The position numbers and the translations under genes were made by a program. The notes under the pieces are model-generated. The model had not been told where the DNA came from. It saw only the letters and a program-made list of their open reading frames with translations, and did not search any database. From assembly GCA_021788565.1 (NCBI GenBank), contig JAJYKO010000003.1:1-24307 (forward strand): 24,307 nt of DNA, read 5' to 3'. This DNA is from Chloroflexota bacterium. GTDB taxonomy: Bacteria > Chloroflexota > UBA6077. Positions 1 through 6,408 of this stretch are shown in pieces (positions within the stretch are counted from its first letter, which is position 1; each line of letters begins with the position of its first letter).

Positions 1-2
1 TG

Positions 3-164
3 CAGCCGAAGGAGGTACGGTTCGTCCGAGACCTGCCGAAGACGCGGAACGCCAAGATCATGCGGCGCGTGATCCGGGCCGCCTACCTGGGGCAGAAGGA
101 GATGGGGGACGTCTCCTCTCTGGAGAATCCCTCGGCCGTCGAGGAGATAACCCGGGCACTCTGA
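3..164 (+). CDS. acs: Acetyl-CoA/acyl-CoA synthetase, C-terminal fragment (5' end outside window)
   Basis: An open frame enters from the left edge and gives the last 53 residues before a TGA stop. The fragment carries [11 protein letters not shown], which matches the C-terminal subdomain motif PKTRxGKIMRR of AMP-forming acetyl-CoA synthetases. The lysine in this motif is needed for adenylate formation and is the usual regulatory acetylation site. It is followed by the family-typical RAAYLG and SSLENP(x)AVEEI tail. The enzyme would activate acetate or a related acid to its CoA thioester in the cytoplasm. The gene runs convergently towards the recD2 3'-end remnant, so before the island arrived the order was probably acs followed by an opposing recD2. 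Family assignment is firm. Whether the substrate is acetate or another short acid cannot be decided from the tail. Confidence 0.85.
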   Translation, partial: QPKEVRFVRDLPKTRNAKIMRRVIRAAYLGQKEMGDVSSLENPSAVEEITRAL

Positions 165-189
165 GGGCCGGGCCGCTTCAGCGCGGCTG

Positions 190-300
190 TCACAGTTCCG
201 TCAGGCGGTGCTTGAGGCCGCTGTAGCGAAGGGCGATCTTGTTGTTCTTGAGGACGATGGCCAGCGCTTTCTTCGTCCCCACAAGCACCGCCAGCTTCTT
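190..300 (-). pseudogene. recD2: recD2 3'-end remnant (last 36 codons)
   Basis: On the minus strand, bases 300 to 190 translate to 36 residues and a TGA stop. They include KLAVLVGTKKALAI, LKNNKIA and RYSGLK, matching the last 35 residues of the intact RecD2 at 21279-23459 at 31 of 35 positions. The nucleotide sequence is about 90% identical (10 mismatches in 101 bases). Several changes are synonymous or conservative, so this looks like the end of a once functional but diverged recD2 and not a fresh duplication. Similarity ends at base 300, one base from the brxL stop codon. The piece lies next to the convergent acs gene and probably marks the original host recD2 terminus cut off by the island. 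The 25 bases between it and the acs stop hold only a weak GC-rich inverted repeat (GCCGC/GCGGC). Confidence 0.8.
196..300. repeat. Left direct repeat of the island (recD2 3' end copy)
   Basis: Bases 196-300 align without gaps to 21282-21386 in the same orientation. I count 10 mismatches from 200 to 300. The left copy begins just after the acs tail and ends at the brxL stop, so the two copies bracket the whole BREX island. This could be a duplicated attachment core, or a homology block used for recombination. Confidence 0.8.
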
Positions 301-301
301 C

Positions 302-2356
302 TTACTCCAACCCCATCGCTCGAATCGCCGCGTTGATCGGGTCCATGTAGAAGACGGGTTGGATCTTGTTCAACACCTCGTCGGGTACCTCGCCCAGATC
401 ACGCTTGTTCTCGGAAGGGATCAGGACCCGCTTGGCGCCGGCCTCCAGAGCTAGTTGGAGCCTCTCGGTCAGGTTAGAGACCTTTTGCATCAGCCCTTTG
501 ACGCTCATCTCCCCCGCGACTACGGTGGTGGGATCTGTCGGGCGTTCAAGAACGGCCGAGACCATGGAGATGAAGAAGGCGATGGCCGTCTCAGCTCCCT
601 CCTTGGCCTGGTTCAGGTTCACGGCCTGGACTGTGAAGTCATACTGACGTGGGTCTCTATCTATTCCGAGGTCCTTGATGTGTGCCCTGAGATAGGCGTC
701 TGCGGCCTTCAGCGCCTCCTTCATGACGGGCGAGAGGTTGCCCAGAGGAATGATCCTTCCGCTGCCCGGGTTGACCTGGGTCTGTATCAGGTAGAGCGCC
801 AGCTTCCGGTCTGTGGTGTCCATCCCGATGGTGTAGACGGATCCCGGTGGCAGTGGCTGTCCGGTAATCATCACGCCGCCGCCGCTCTCCGGAACAGTGA
901 CGTACGCCTGGCTCCGGGTCTCCCGGTCCGTGTAGCTGAAGTTCACGTCCCAGTACTCCAGCCCGCCCATCTTCTTGAGCTGCTCCTTCACTCTTCGGCG
1001 CATCTCCAGGGCGAACTCCAAGTACTCTCCGAGTTCTTCCTTGCTCACGTTTCCGTCCGGATGGATCAACTTCACCAGTCCGCTGACCGTCTTCCTGACG
1101 GCCTTCGCGTCGCGGCCCCCCACGTGGCTCCCGAACTCGAAGTACCTCTCCGGCAGATCCACGTAGCTGGTCCGGCGCAGTGTCCTGAGCACCTCGGCTA
1201 GATAGTCGGAGAGCAGCCCGAAATGAGAGGTGTAGTACTCGTCTCTCGTCTTTCCCAGTTCCCAGCCCGGCAGGTAGAAGTGAATGCGGTCGAAGAACGC
1301 CGTGTCCATCTCCTTCGGCATGGGGTAGAACAGGTTGGAAGTTCGGACGATGGTGCCTACGTCGCCATCGAGATTCCCTACGAAGACGATGGAGCCCTCG
1401 GCGTTGATCATTTCGCGCCCGCGGCTGAAGGCCCCGTCCTCCATGTAGTTCTTCATGATGTTGATGCCGTTCTTGTCCTGGAACCGGATACCAGCAGCCT
1501 CATCGAAGGCGACCGTGTCCCAGAGGGCGACCAGCCCTCTCTGCCCCGAGGCGAGGTTGACGAACATCTGAGCCACGGTGGTCTGCCCACCGGATACCAG
1601 GTGGCAGTACGGGCTGATCTGCTGGTACACGAAGGACTTTCCAGTTCCCCTCGGACCCAACTCGACCAGGTTGAAGTTGCGCTCGACGAGAGGGATCAGC
1701 CTGGACAGGTACAGCATCTTCCGTCGCGGACTGAAGTACTCGTGCTTGGGCTCCAACCCGAGCGAGCGCAATAGCAGATCAATCCACTCTTCCCTGGTGA
1801 ATTGGCCACGGGCTTCCTGAAGAGGACCAATGCTGTGCTGGGAGAGCTGGATGGGCTTCAGTTTGCCGATGAAGAAGGGCCGAGTGTAGTTCTTGAACTT
1901 GTAGGTCCCATCATACCGAAGGAAGATCTCTGCCCAGATGCCGCCCATCAGGAGCCGGTCATGTTCGCGCACGGTCGACTCATCGATGTTCACATAGTCC
2001 AGGCTGATGTTGTGCAGAGTCGCCCAGTACTTATCGTCGACCTCCTTGAGGGTGGCCGACACCTTGTCGATGATCGTGTAAACGCCCTGCTGCTGGATGC
2101 GGGCCTTGACTATCTCCCGTTCGTCCGGCTTCACGTATCGCTCGGATAGGCTCTTCCTGACGTACTCTAGGCCATGCTCGATCACGGTGGGGTCGGTCGA
2201 AGCGCAGTACTTCCCCAGGAGGTATTCAATCACGAAGATGGGGACTCCGTAGGCGGAGCGCAGACGGCGCACCAGATCCTTGCGAACCACGAGCCCAGGG
2301 AAGCTGGAGTTCGCCTTCTCGTCCAGCGTATCGAGTTCAATCGTCTCGGTCGTCAT
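302..2356 (-). CDS. brxL: BrxL, AAA+ ATPase with Lon-like C-terminal domain (type 1 BREX)
   Basis: This 684-residue protein matches BrxL in length and layout: an N-terminal region (about 1-200), an AAA+ core with Walker A GPRGTGKS (234-241) and Walker B VAFDEA (282-287), and a Lon-protease-like C-terminal region (about 490-684). BrxL acts late in BREX restriction, and in other systems it forms DNA-binding multimeric rings. In the Lon-like part the site of the catalytic serine (usual GPSAG) reads GAETA, placing Glu589 at the serine position. The usual lysine of the IKEK-like segment is Arg632, so the proteolytic dyad appears absent. The ATG follows AGGAG at 5-6 bases. The gene is last in the operon, and its TAA stop lies one base from the recD2 remnant. 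A stem-loop lies just upstream (2365-2404). Confidence 0.95.
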   Translation of the reverse strand: MTTETIELDTLDEKANSSFPGLVVRKDLVRRLRSAYGVPIFVIEYLLGKYCASTDPTVIEHGLEYVRKSLSERYVKPDEREIVKARIQQQGVYTIIDKVSATLKEVDDKYWATLHNISLDYVNIDESTVREHDRLLMGGIWAEIFLRYDGTYKFKNYTRPFFIGKLKPIQLSQHSIGPLQEARGQFTREEWIDLLLRSLGLEPKHEYFSPRRKMLYLSRLIPLVERNFNLVELGPRGTGKSFVYQQISPYCHLVSGGQTTVAQMFVNLASGQRGLVALWDTVAFDEAAGIRFQDKNGINIMKNYMEDGAFSRGREMINAEGSIVFVGNLDGDVGTIVRTSNLFYPMPKEMDTAFFDRIHFYLPGWELGKTRDEYYTSHFGLLSDYLAEVLRTLRRTSYVDLPERYFEFGSHVGGRDAKAVRKTVSGLVKLIHPDGNVSKEELGEYLEFALEMRRRVKEQLKKMGGLEYWDVNFSYTDRETRSQAYVTVPESGGGVMITGQPLPPGSVYTIGMDTTDRKLALYLIQTQVNPGSGRIIPLGNLSPVMKEALKAADAYLRAHIKDLGIDRDPRQYDFTVQAVNLNQAKEGAETAIAFFISMVSAVLERPTDPTTVVAGEMSVKGLMQKVSNLTERLQLALEAGAKRVLIPSENKRDLGEVPDEVLNKIQPVFYMDPINAAIRAMGLE

Positions 2357-2364
2357 CGCTTCTC

Positions 2365-2404
2365 CTAGGCAACTGGTGCGGAAGCTCCGCGGGCGTCAGC
2401 CTAG
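2365..2404. other. Nested hairpin in the brxL leader
   Basis: Between the acidic-protein gene (stop at 2413) and brxL (start 2356) an outer inverted repeat, CTAGGC (2365-2370) with GCCTAG (2399-2404), encloses an inner stem GCGGA/TCCGC (2378-2390). There is no T-run, so simple termination is unlikely. It could stabilise or attenuate the transcript ahead of brxL. The brxL Shine-Dalgarno (TAGGAG on the minus strand) overlaps the outer arm, so the stem could also mask the ribosome site. Confidence 0.4.
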
Positions 2405-2412
2405 TCTTCCGC

Positions 2413-3108
2413 TCAGAAGTAGGCCGGGCAACCTTGCCTGATCCAGTCATACGCGTCCACTTTCTCGGGAGTCGTGTCCTCGTTCAGGATCTCCCAGTCG
2501 GTCTCGTACGCTTCGTCATCATCGTCATCGTCGCTGTACTCGGCTTCATCCCGATCAGGCGCCTCATCATCACTCAGCCCCAGTTGGAGCTGGCCTGCGG
2601 CACTATCGCTCGCCGACTCGTCGGAATCGATAGGCTCCTGTGCTCGATCCAGCTCCGGAGGGTACCGAGTACGCCAGAGGGCGACGAATAGCATGGCATC
2701 GCCGCCAAAGCCCGCGTTGATTACCGGCGCAATCTCACTCCGAGCAGCGTCCGCCAGGTGCTCCAGCGCCTCAGCGAAATCTCCGGCGAAGTCCGGTCCG
2801 ATAAGCTGTCCCACCCGGTACCGATCCACATCCGACTCATAGACCCAGTCCTCATAGTCGATGGAGGGGGTCCATTCCTCTTCCAGGACAATGCCGTGGA
2901 AGTCACGGTAGATCCCCGCGAGCGACAGAAGCCTCATGTACGCTCGACAGCGACCGACTTCGTCAGAGTAACCGGCGAGGCCGGCCTTCACCAGCATCTC
3001 CCAGGCTTTCGCTCCCCATTGAAGTTCAGACCCGTCACAGAACACGGAGAGCGCGCTCGAGGCGATACTCTCTACTTCGGCCCACTGGAGCGTTTCGGTC
3101 TCACACAT
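2413..3108 (-). CDS. Acidic protein of unknown function between pglZ and brxL
   Basis: I do not recognise this 231-residue protein. The first 150 residues look like an ordinary helical, tryptophan-containing domain (for example YMRLLSLAGIYRDFH). Residues from about 160 to 215 are strongly acidic, with a run of six aspartates and many D/E pairs, followed by a short tail ending in CPAYF. The ATG lies 13 bases after the pglZ stop, and its Shine-Dalgarno (AGGGAG) overlaps that stop, so the two are probably translationally coupled. Its place inside the core operon suggests a role with PglZ or BrxL. The acidic stretch could mimic nucleic acid or bind a basic partner, but that is inference. It is not one of the six standard type 1 genes. 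Confidence 0.8.
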   Translation of the reverse strand: MCETETLQWAEVESIASSALSVFCDGSELQWGAKAWEMLVKAGLAGYSDEVGRCRAYMRLLSLAGIYRDFHGIVLEEEWTPSIDYEDWVYESDVDRYRVGQLIGPDFAGDFAEALEHLADAARSEIAPVINAGFGGDAMLFVALWRTRYPPELDRAQEPIDSDESASDSAAGQLQLGLSDDEAPDRDEAEYSDDDDDDEAYETDWEILNEDTTPEKVDAYDWIRQGCPAYF

Positions 3109-3121
3109 CGGTACTGTCTCC

Positions 3122-5758
3122 CTAGTCCCAGTCCACCAGCAGAGTCAGCGGCACTGACCCGAGTTCCCGCCCAGTTTCCGCGTCCACTGCCCTCAGCTTC
3201 AGCTTCTGTCCGGCTGGGAGTTCTGCCCCTTCCTGGAGGTACACCGCCGGCTTCAGCTCGTCCACATCGGACCGCAGCTCAACGGCCTGTTCGTCGGACA
3301 CTCGACGCGGCTCCTTACCTTCATCGTCAGTCTCCACCCGGAGCAGGAGCTTCAAAGGCTGAATGCCGCCGAACATGGGCGGCTCGGGTGGAATGACCGG
3401 CCGCAGCACAACAGGGACAGTCCCGGCCGACAGGTTGGACGTGGTCACCTCGACTTTCACCCCGACCCTGACGGTGCGGAAGGTCGCCCTGGAGGTCAGA
3501 TGCGGGATCACGCACTCCTGAAGGGAGAGTCCCCCGTGCAGGTACGGCTCCGGCTGCACGAGGGTACGGACCCCGCGCGCCAGGCCCAGGCTGCTCGGCG
3601 GAGACACAAATGGCGAAGGTATCCGGATCAGGTCCTCGGTGGGGGCATCGGGCTTCAACGCGGCCCACCGGTACTCCCGCCTCAGAGCCTGCGCAATCGG
3701 GACGCTCGGCGTGCCGAGGGCAGACACCTCCTCGACCGGCAGCAACAGGAAGCCATGGTCGGTCACAAGATGGACGGTGTTCAGCCCGGCTTCTTGCAGC
3801 AGTTCGATAGTCCTGGCTAGGTTGGCGGCCAGCTGCTCGACCAGCAGCGGCAGCTGCTCCGGAACCTTGTGGCCCTGCTCATCCCCCTTGTTGTCGAAGA
3901 CCACGACGATCCGGGATTTCGGTACCGGTTCACCCTTCAGCAGCGCCTCCATGTCAACGAACTGGACTATGGATTTCCCGTTGTTGTCCACCAGCTTCGA
4001 CCTGAGGTACTCCTTGCGGGCCTCCCTGCTCGACAGGTCTTGGCCAGAAACGTCCCTGACTCGGGTCTTGCCCTCAGGATAATCGGCCTCCAGTCCTGCC
4101 TCCTCAAGCGGCAGCAGCGACGCCATCCCGAATACCGTCTCCGAGGGCAGCACCGCGGCGACCGCCTCGACTGAGTGATCCGGGCCGGAGAGTCTCCCCT
4201 CAACCCTTCGTCCCAGATCCCACCTCACGGCATCGCAGATGATCACTCCCAGCCGCCCGTTGTCCGCCTTCCAGAGCGAGTCTCGCTCCTTCTCAACACT
4301 CGCCAGACCACTTGGCGGCCACTGTCCTTCTTCCTCTACCAACTCGGCCAGTCGCTGATTCACGTTCGATGCGTACTCGAAATAGGCCCGATCGGCGACA
4401 CGCCGGACCGACTCGAGTCCGGCTACAGACGAGCAGGCGGCACGCAACTCCAGGTGCAGCGAGTCCACCTTCCACCATTTCTTGCTGTAGGCCGAGACCA
4501 GGTCGAGGGCCTTGGCTAACGCGTTCGCCTCCTCGATGGCAGACGTTGCGAGCTGGCACAGCTCGCCCAGGCGAGCCATCGTTCCCCACTGGCTTTCCCC
4601 GCCCTTCCCGTCCCACGGAGCGGAGACTCCTGCCGAGATGACGACCCGCTCGGCCGCCAGCAGGTCTCGCGCGCCCTTCCAGTCTTGCTCGGCCGCTGTC
4701 TGGAACCGCTGGAGAAAACGCTTCCACTGGTCCCGGGCGAGAAGGGGCAGGCCGGCCGGCTGCCCGTGATGCCCGGCGACCCAATCGGCGAGATCGTAGC
4801 CCTTCTCGAGCCGGGCCACGCGGCCGCGGAACTTGGGACCCAGCTCCGTATGGCTTATCACATCGTCGCGCAGGAAAGCCGCCATCCGGCGTCGGTGAGC
4901 TAGCCGGGAGGGCAACCTGGACAGAAACGGGAAATCCGCCGGCTGGCCAAATGCGTCCCAAGCCTCGCTCAGTGCGAGCTGGACCGCGATGGCATCTACC
5001 AGCGTCTCGGCATCGGGCCCTTCGCTGCCCTCAGGAGCCACCTTGCCGGCAGGAAGGCTGATTCCGTACTCCCCCACAAGGCGAGCCAGCACCATGGGCA
5101 GCTCGCTCCCCCATCGCCGGACCTCGTTGTGCGGGGCCGCCAGAAGCCTCCGCAGCGTCTCCCGTGGATCGCCTCCTAGCTCTTCCTCCACGTCGGAGAA
5201 TCTGAGCGGTCGCGGCCACCGGTCTGGATCCCGCTTCGCCATTCGCACAGCATAGCGAGCAAGCAGAGAATCGCTCCCGCCCTCGGACAGCTTCCTGGCA
5301 GTCTTGTCGTCAGCGATCTCCAGACCGTGCAGCTGCAGCCAGCCAAGGAGGCTAACCGACTCCGACACGTCTCCAGCTTGCCAGGAGTCGCCGCGCCCCC
5401 ACACGCACCCCTTGTAGCGGTAGTCGTACACGCCCCACAGAGCGGGTGGGGTACCATCCGAACGCGGCTCCAGGTCGTTGCGACCGAAGCCAGGCAGGTA
5501 CACCACCACTCGGCCCTCCGGCCTGGCTTCCAGTGCCAGCAGCTCCAGTTTCAGCCGCAGCTGGCCACCCCCATCGGAATCGCTCAGGAGCACAGGTCCG
5601 ACCTGTGCTTCGACCTCTTCTCTCAGGGCTTCCACAAGACGGGCGAACTGCCTGTCTGGATCCAGCCATAGCAGAACACGCCGTGGCACGCCGTCGGGGG
5701 CGCAGTTCATCCACTTGGAAAGGTCAGCCGCCAACAGATCGCCGAAGCCTACCGCCAT
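3122..5758 (-). CDS. pglZ: PglZ, alkaline-phosphatase-superfamily BREX protein
   Basis: The 878 residues match the usual size of type 1 PglZ. The central PglZ domain has the metal-binding motif ICDAVRWD (Asp509 and neighbours), a PSET segment with Thr541 at the nucleophile-like position, and VTDHGF with Asp667 and His668, as in the alkaline phosphatase/phosphoglycerate mutase fold. The N-terminal 300 residues and the C-terminal beta-rich 200 residues are of the type found in other PglZ proteins. PglZ is needed both for BREX methylation and for restriction and binds other BREX components; its enzymatic substrate is not settled. The ATG has GGAG seven bases upstream and lies 43 bases after the truncated HEPN frame. 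Transcription may come from the brxA promoter and also from the promoter in front of the MNT gene. Confidence 0.95.
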   Translation of the reverse strand: MAVGFGDLLAADLSKWMNCAPDGVPRRVLLWLDPDRQFARLVEALREEVEAQVGPVLLSDSDGGGQLRLKLELLALEARPEGRVVVYLPGFGRNDLEPRSDGTPPALWGVYDYRYKGCVWGRGDSWQAGDVSESVSLLGWLQLHGLEIADDKTARKLSEGGSDSLLARYAVRMAKRDPDRWPRPLRFSDVEEELGGDPRETLRRLLAAPHNEVRRWGSELPMVLARLVGEYGISLPAGKVAPEGSEGPDAETLVDAIAVQLALSEAWDAFGQPADFPFLSRLPSRLAHRRRMAAFLRDDVISHTELGPKFRGRVARLEKGYDLADWVAGHHGQPAGLPLLARDQWKRFLQRFQTAAEQDWKGARDLLAAERVVISAGVSAPWDGKGGESQWGTMARLGELCQLATSAIEEANALAKALDLVSAYSKKWWKVDSLHLELRAACSSVAGLESVRRVADRAYFEYASNVNQRLAELVEEEGQWPPSGLASVEKERDSLWKADNGRLGVIICDAVRWDLGRRVEGRLSGPDHSVEAVAAVLPSETVFGMASLLPLEEAGLEADYPEGKTRVRDVSGQDLSSREARKEYLRSKLVDNNGKSIVQFVDMEALLKGEPVPKSRIVVVFDNKGDEQGHKVPEQLPLLVEQLAANLARTIELLQEAGLNTVHLVTDHGFLLLPVEEVSALGTPSVPIAQALRREYRWAALKPDAPTEDLIRIPSPFVSPPSSLGLARGVRTLVQPEPYLHGGLSLQECVIPHLTSRATFRTVRVGVKVEVTTSNLSAGTVPVVLRPVIPPEPPMFGGIQPLKLLLRVETDDEGKEPRRVSDEQAVELRSDVDELKPAVYLQEGAELPAGQKLKLRAVDAETGRELGSVPLTLLVDWD

Positions 5759-5801
5759 TCTCTACTCCAGGATTGATCTTGGTTCCATTCCACGGGAGGT
5801 T

Positions 5802-5951
5802 TCACGGCCGCACCTCCTCCGGCAGCCGCGAAAGGACCGCGCCGTACACCTCGCGGCCGAGTGCGAGGGCCGCCTCCGCAGCAAGCAGGTCCATCCGGGC
5901 CTTCGAGAGCCAGGCTCGCGTGTCCGCGACAAGAGCCGGGTCATGCGGCAT
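5802..5951 (-). pseudogene. Truncated HEPN-domain protein (MNT partner, toxin remnant)
   Basis: An ATG at 5951, 11 bases inside the end of the MNT gene, opens a frame of 49 residues: MPHDPALVADTRAWLSKARM, then DLLAAEAALALG. This is the N-terminal helix pattern of HEPN proteins paired with MNT nucleotidyltransferases, which are normally about 120-140 residues. The frame stops at 5802, and pglZ begins 43 bases later, so the C-terminal half with the RxxxxH ribonuclease motif is missing. I find no continuation in another frame. It is either a deletion remnant or a retained short peptide. Confidence 0.6.
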
Positions 5952-6324
5952 GTAGGAGCCTCCCTTCGCGAAGGATCGTCCCTGGCAACGACGCCCTGAG
6001 ATGCCGCCGCGCCGCGAAGTAGGAGTGGGTGCAAACCAGCACATCAGCGGCGATCCCCGTACCACGGAGCACGCGATACGCGAGGTCGCTATCGCGGCGC
6101 TCCGGCGTCGCGTCGTCGGGCACGATTACCATCAGGTCGTAGTCGCTGTCGGGGCCGGCCTCGCCCCGCGCTACCGAGCCGAAGAGATAGATCCGCTCCG
6201 GCTGATATGCCTCGACCAGCAGCCCCACGATTCCGGCGAGGGCAGGCTCGCGCGCGAGCAGGTCCGTTTCCGGCAAGGTGGCCCGATCCGCGCTCGTCGC
6301 CTCGTATCGTTCTGGAACTGACAT
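5941..6324 (-). CDS. MNT-type nucleotidyltransferase (MntA-like antitoxin)
   Basis: The 127-residue protein contains GSVARGEAGPDSDYDL (residues 49-64), the GSx10DxD signature of minimal nucleotidyltransferases: Ser50, and Asp61 with Asp63 as metal ligands. In characterised MNT/HEPN pairs this enzyme AMPylates and silences the HEPN RNase toxin. Here its catalytic motif is intact, but the overlapping HEPN partner is cut to 49 codons. The ATG is preceded by GGAGG at about 10 bases, a candidate promoter (TTGGCT-17-TATCCT) and a perfect inverted repeat. The pair lies between pglX and pglZ in the same direction, so it probably shares their transcript. With its toxin gone it may survive as an orphan antitoxin, may act on the other HEPN-like proteins of this island, or may be drifting. 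Confidence 0.85.
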   Translation of the reverse strand: MSVPERYEATSADRATLPETDLLAREPALAGIVGLLVEAYQPERIYLFGSVARGEAGPDSDYDLMVIVPDDATPERRDSDLAYRVLRGTGIAADVLVCTHSYFAARRHLRASLPGTILREGRLLHAA

Positions 6325-6346
6325 AGATCGTTCGCCTCCACGCTAT

Positions 6347-6366
6347 AAGGATATGCCTATATCCTT
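6347..6366. promoter_or_regulatory. Perfect inverted repeat, candidate operator of the MNT/HEPN pair
   Basis: AAGGATAT and ATATCCTT form perfect 8-base arms around GCCT, 23-42 bases upstream of the MNT start. The repeat covers the predicted -10 box and part of the spacer of the promoter here, the expected place for a toxin-antitoxin autorepressor site. Confidence 0.55.
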
Positions 6367-6376
6367 TCATAGCCAA
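6348..6376 (-). promoter_or_regulatory. Candidate promoter for MNT, pglZ and brxL
   Basis: On the minus strand TTGGCT (6376-6371) and TATCCT (6353-6348) are separated by 17 bases, a fair sigma-70-type match, in the 84-base gap after pglX. It would give a second, internal start for the MNT-pglZ-acidic protein-brxL part of the operon. Confidence 0.5.
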
Positions 6377-6408
6377 CGGTACCGCGAAAGCATGTTACAT
6401 ACAGAGCC

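Noticed and set aside
455..1201. Long plus-strand frames opposite brxL, pglX, brxC and recD2
   Set aside because: They mirror real genes on the minus strand. In high-GC DNA such antisense frames are expected, and none shows domain motifs or ribosome sites.
5762..6034. 90-aa frame overlapping the MNT/HEPN region as a frameshifted continuation of HEPN
   Set aside because: Its arginine-rich translation shows no HEPN motif, so the HEPN end appears deleted, not frameshifted.
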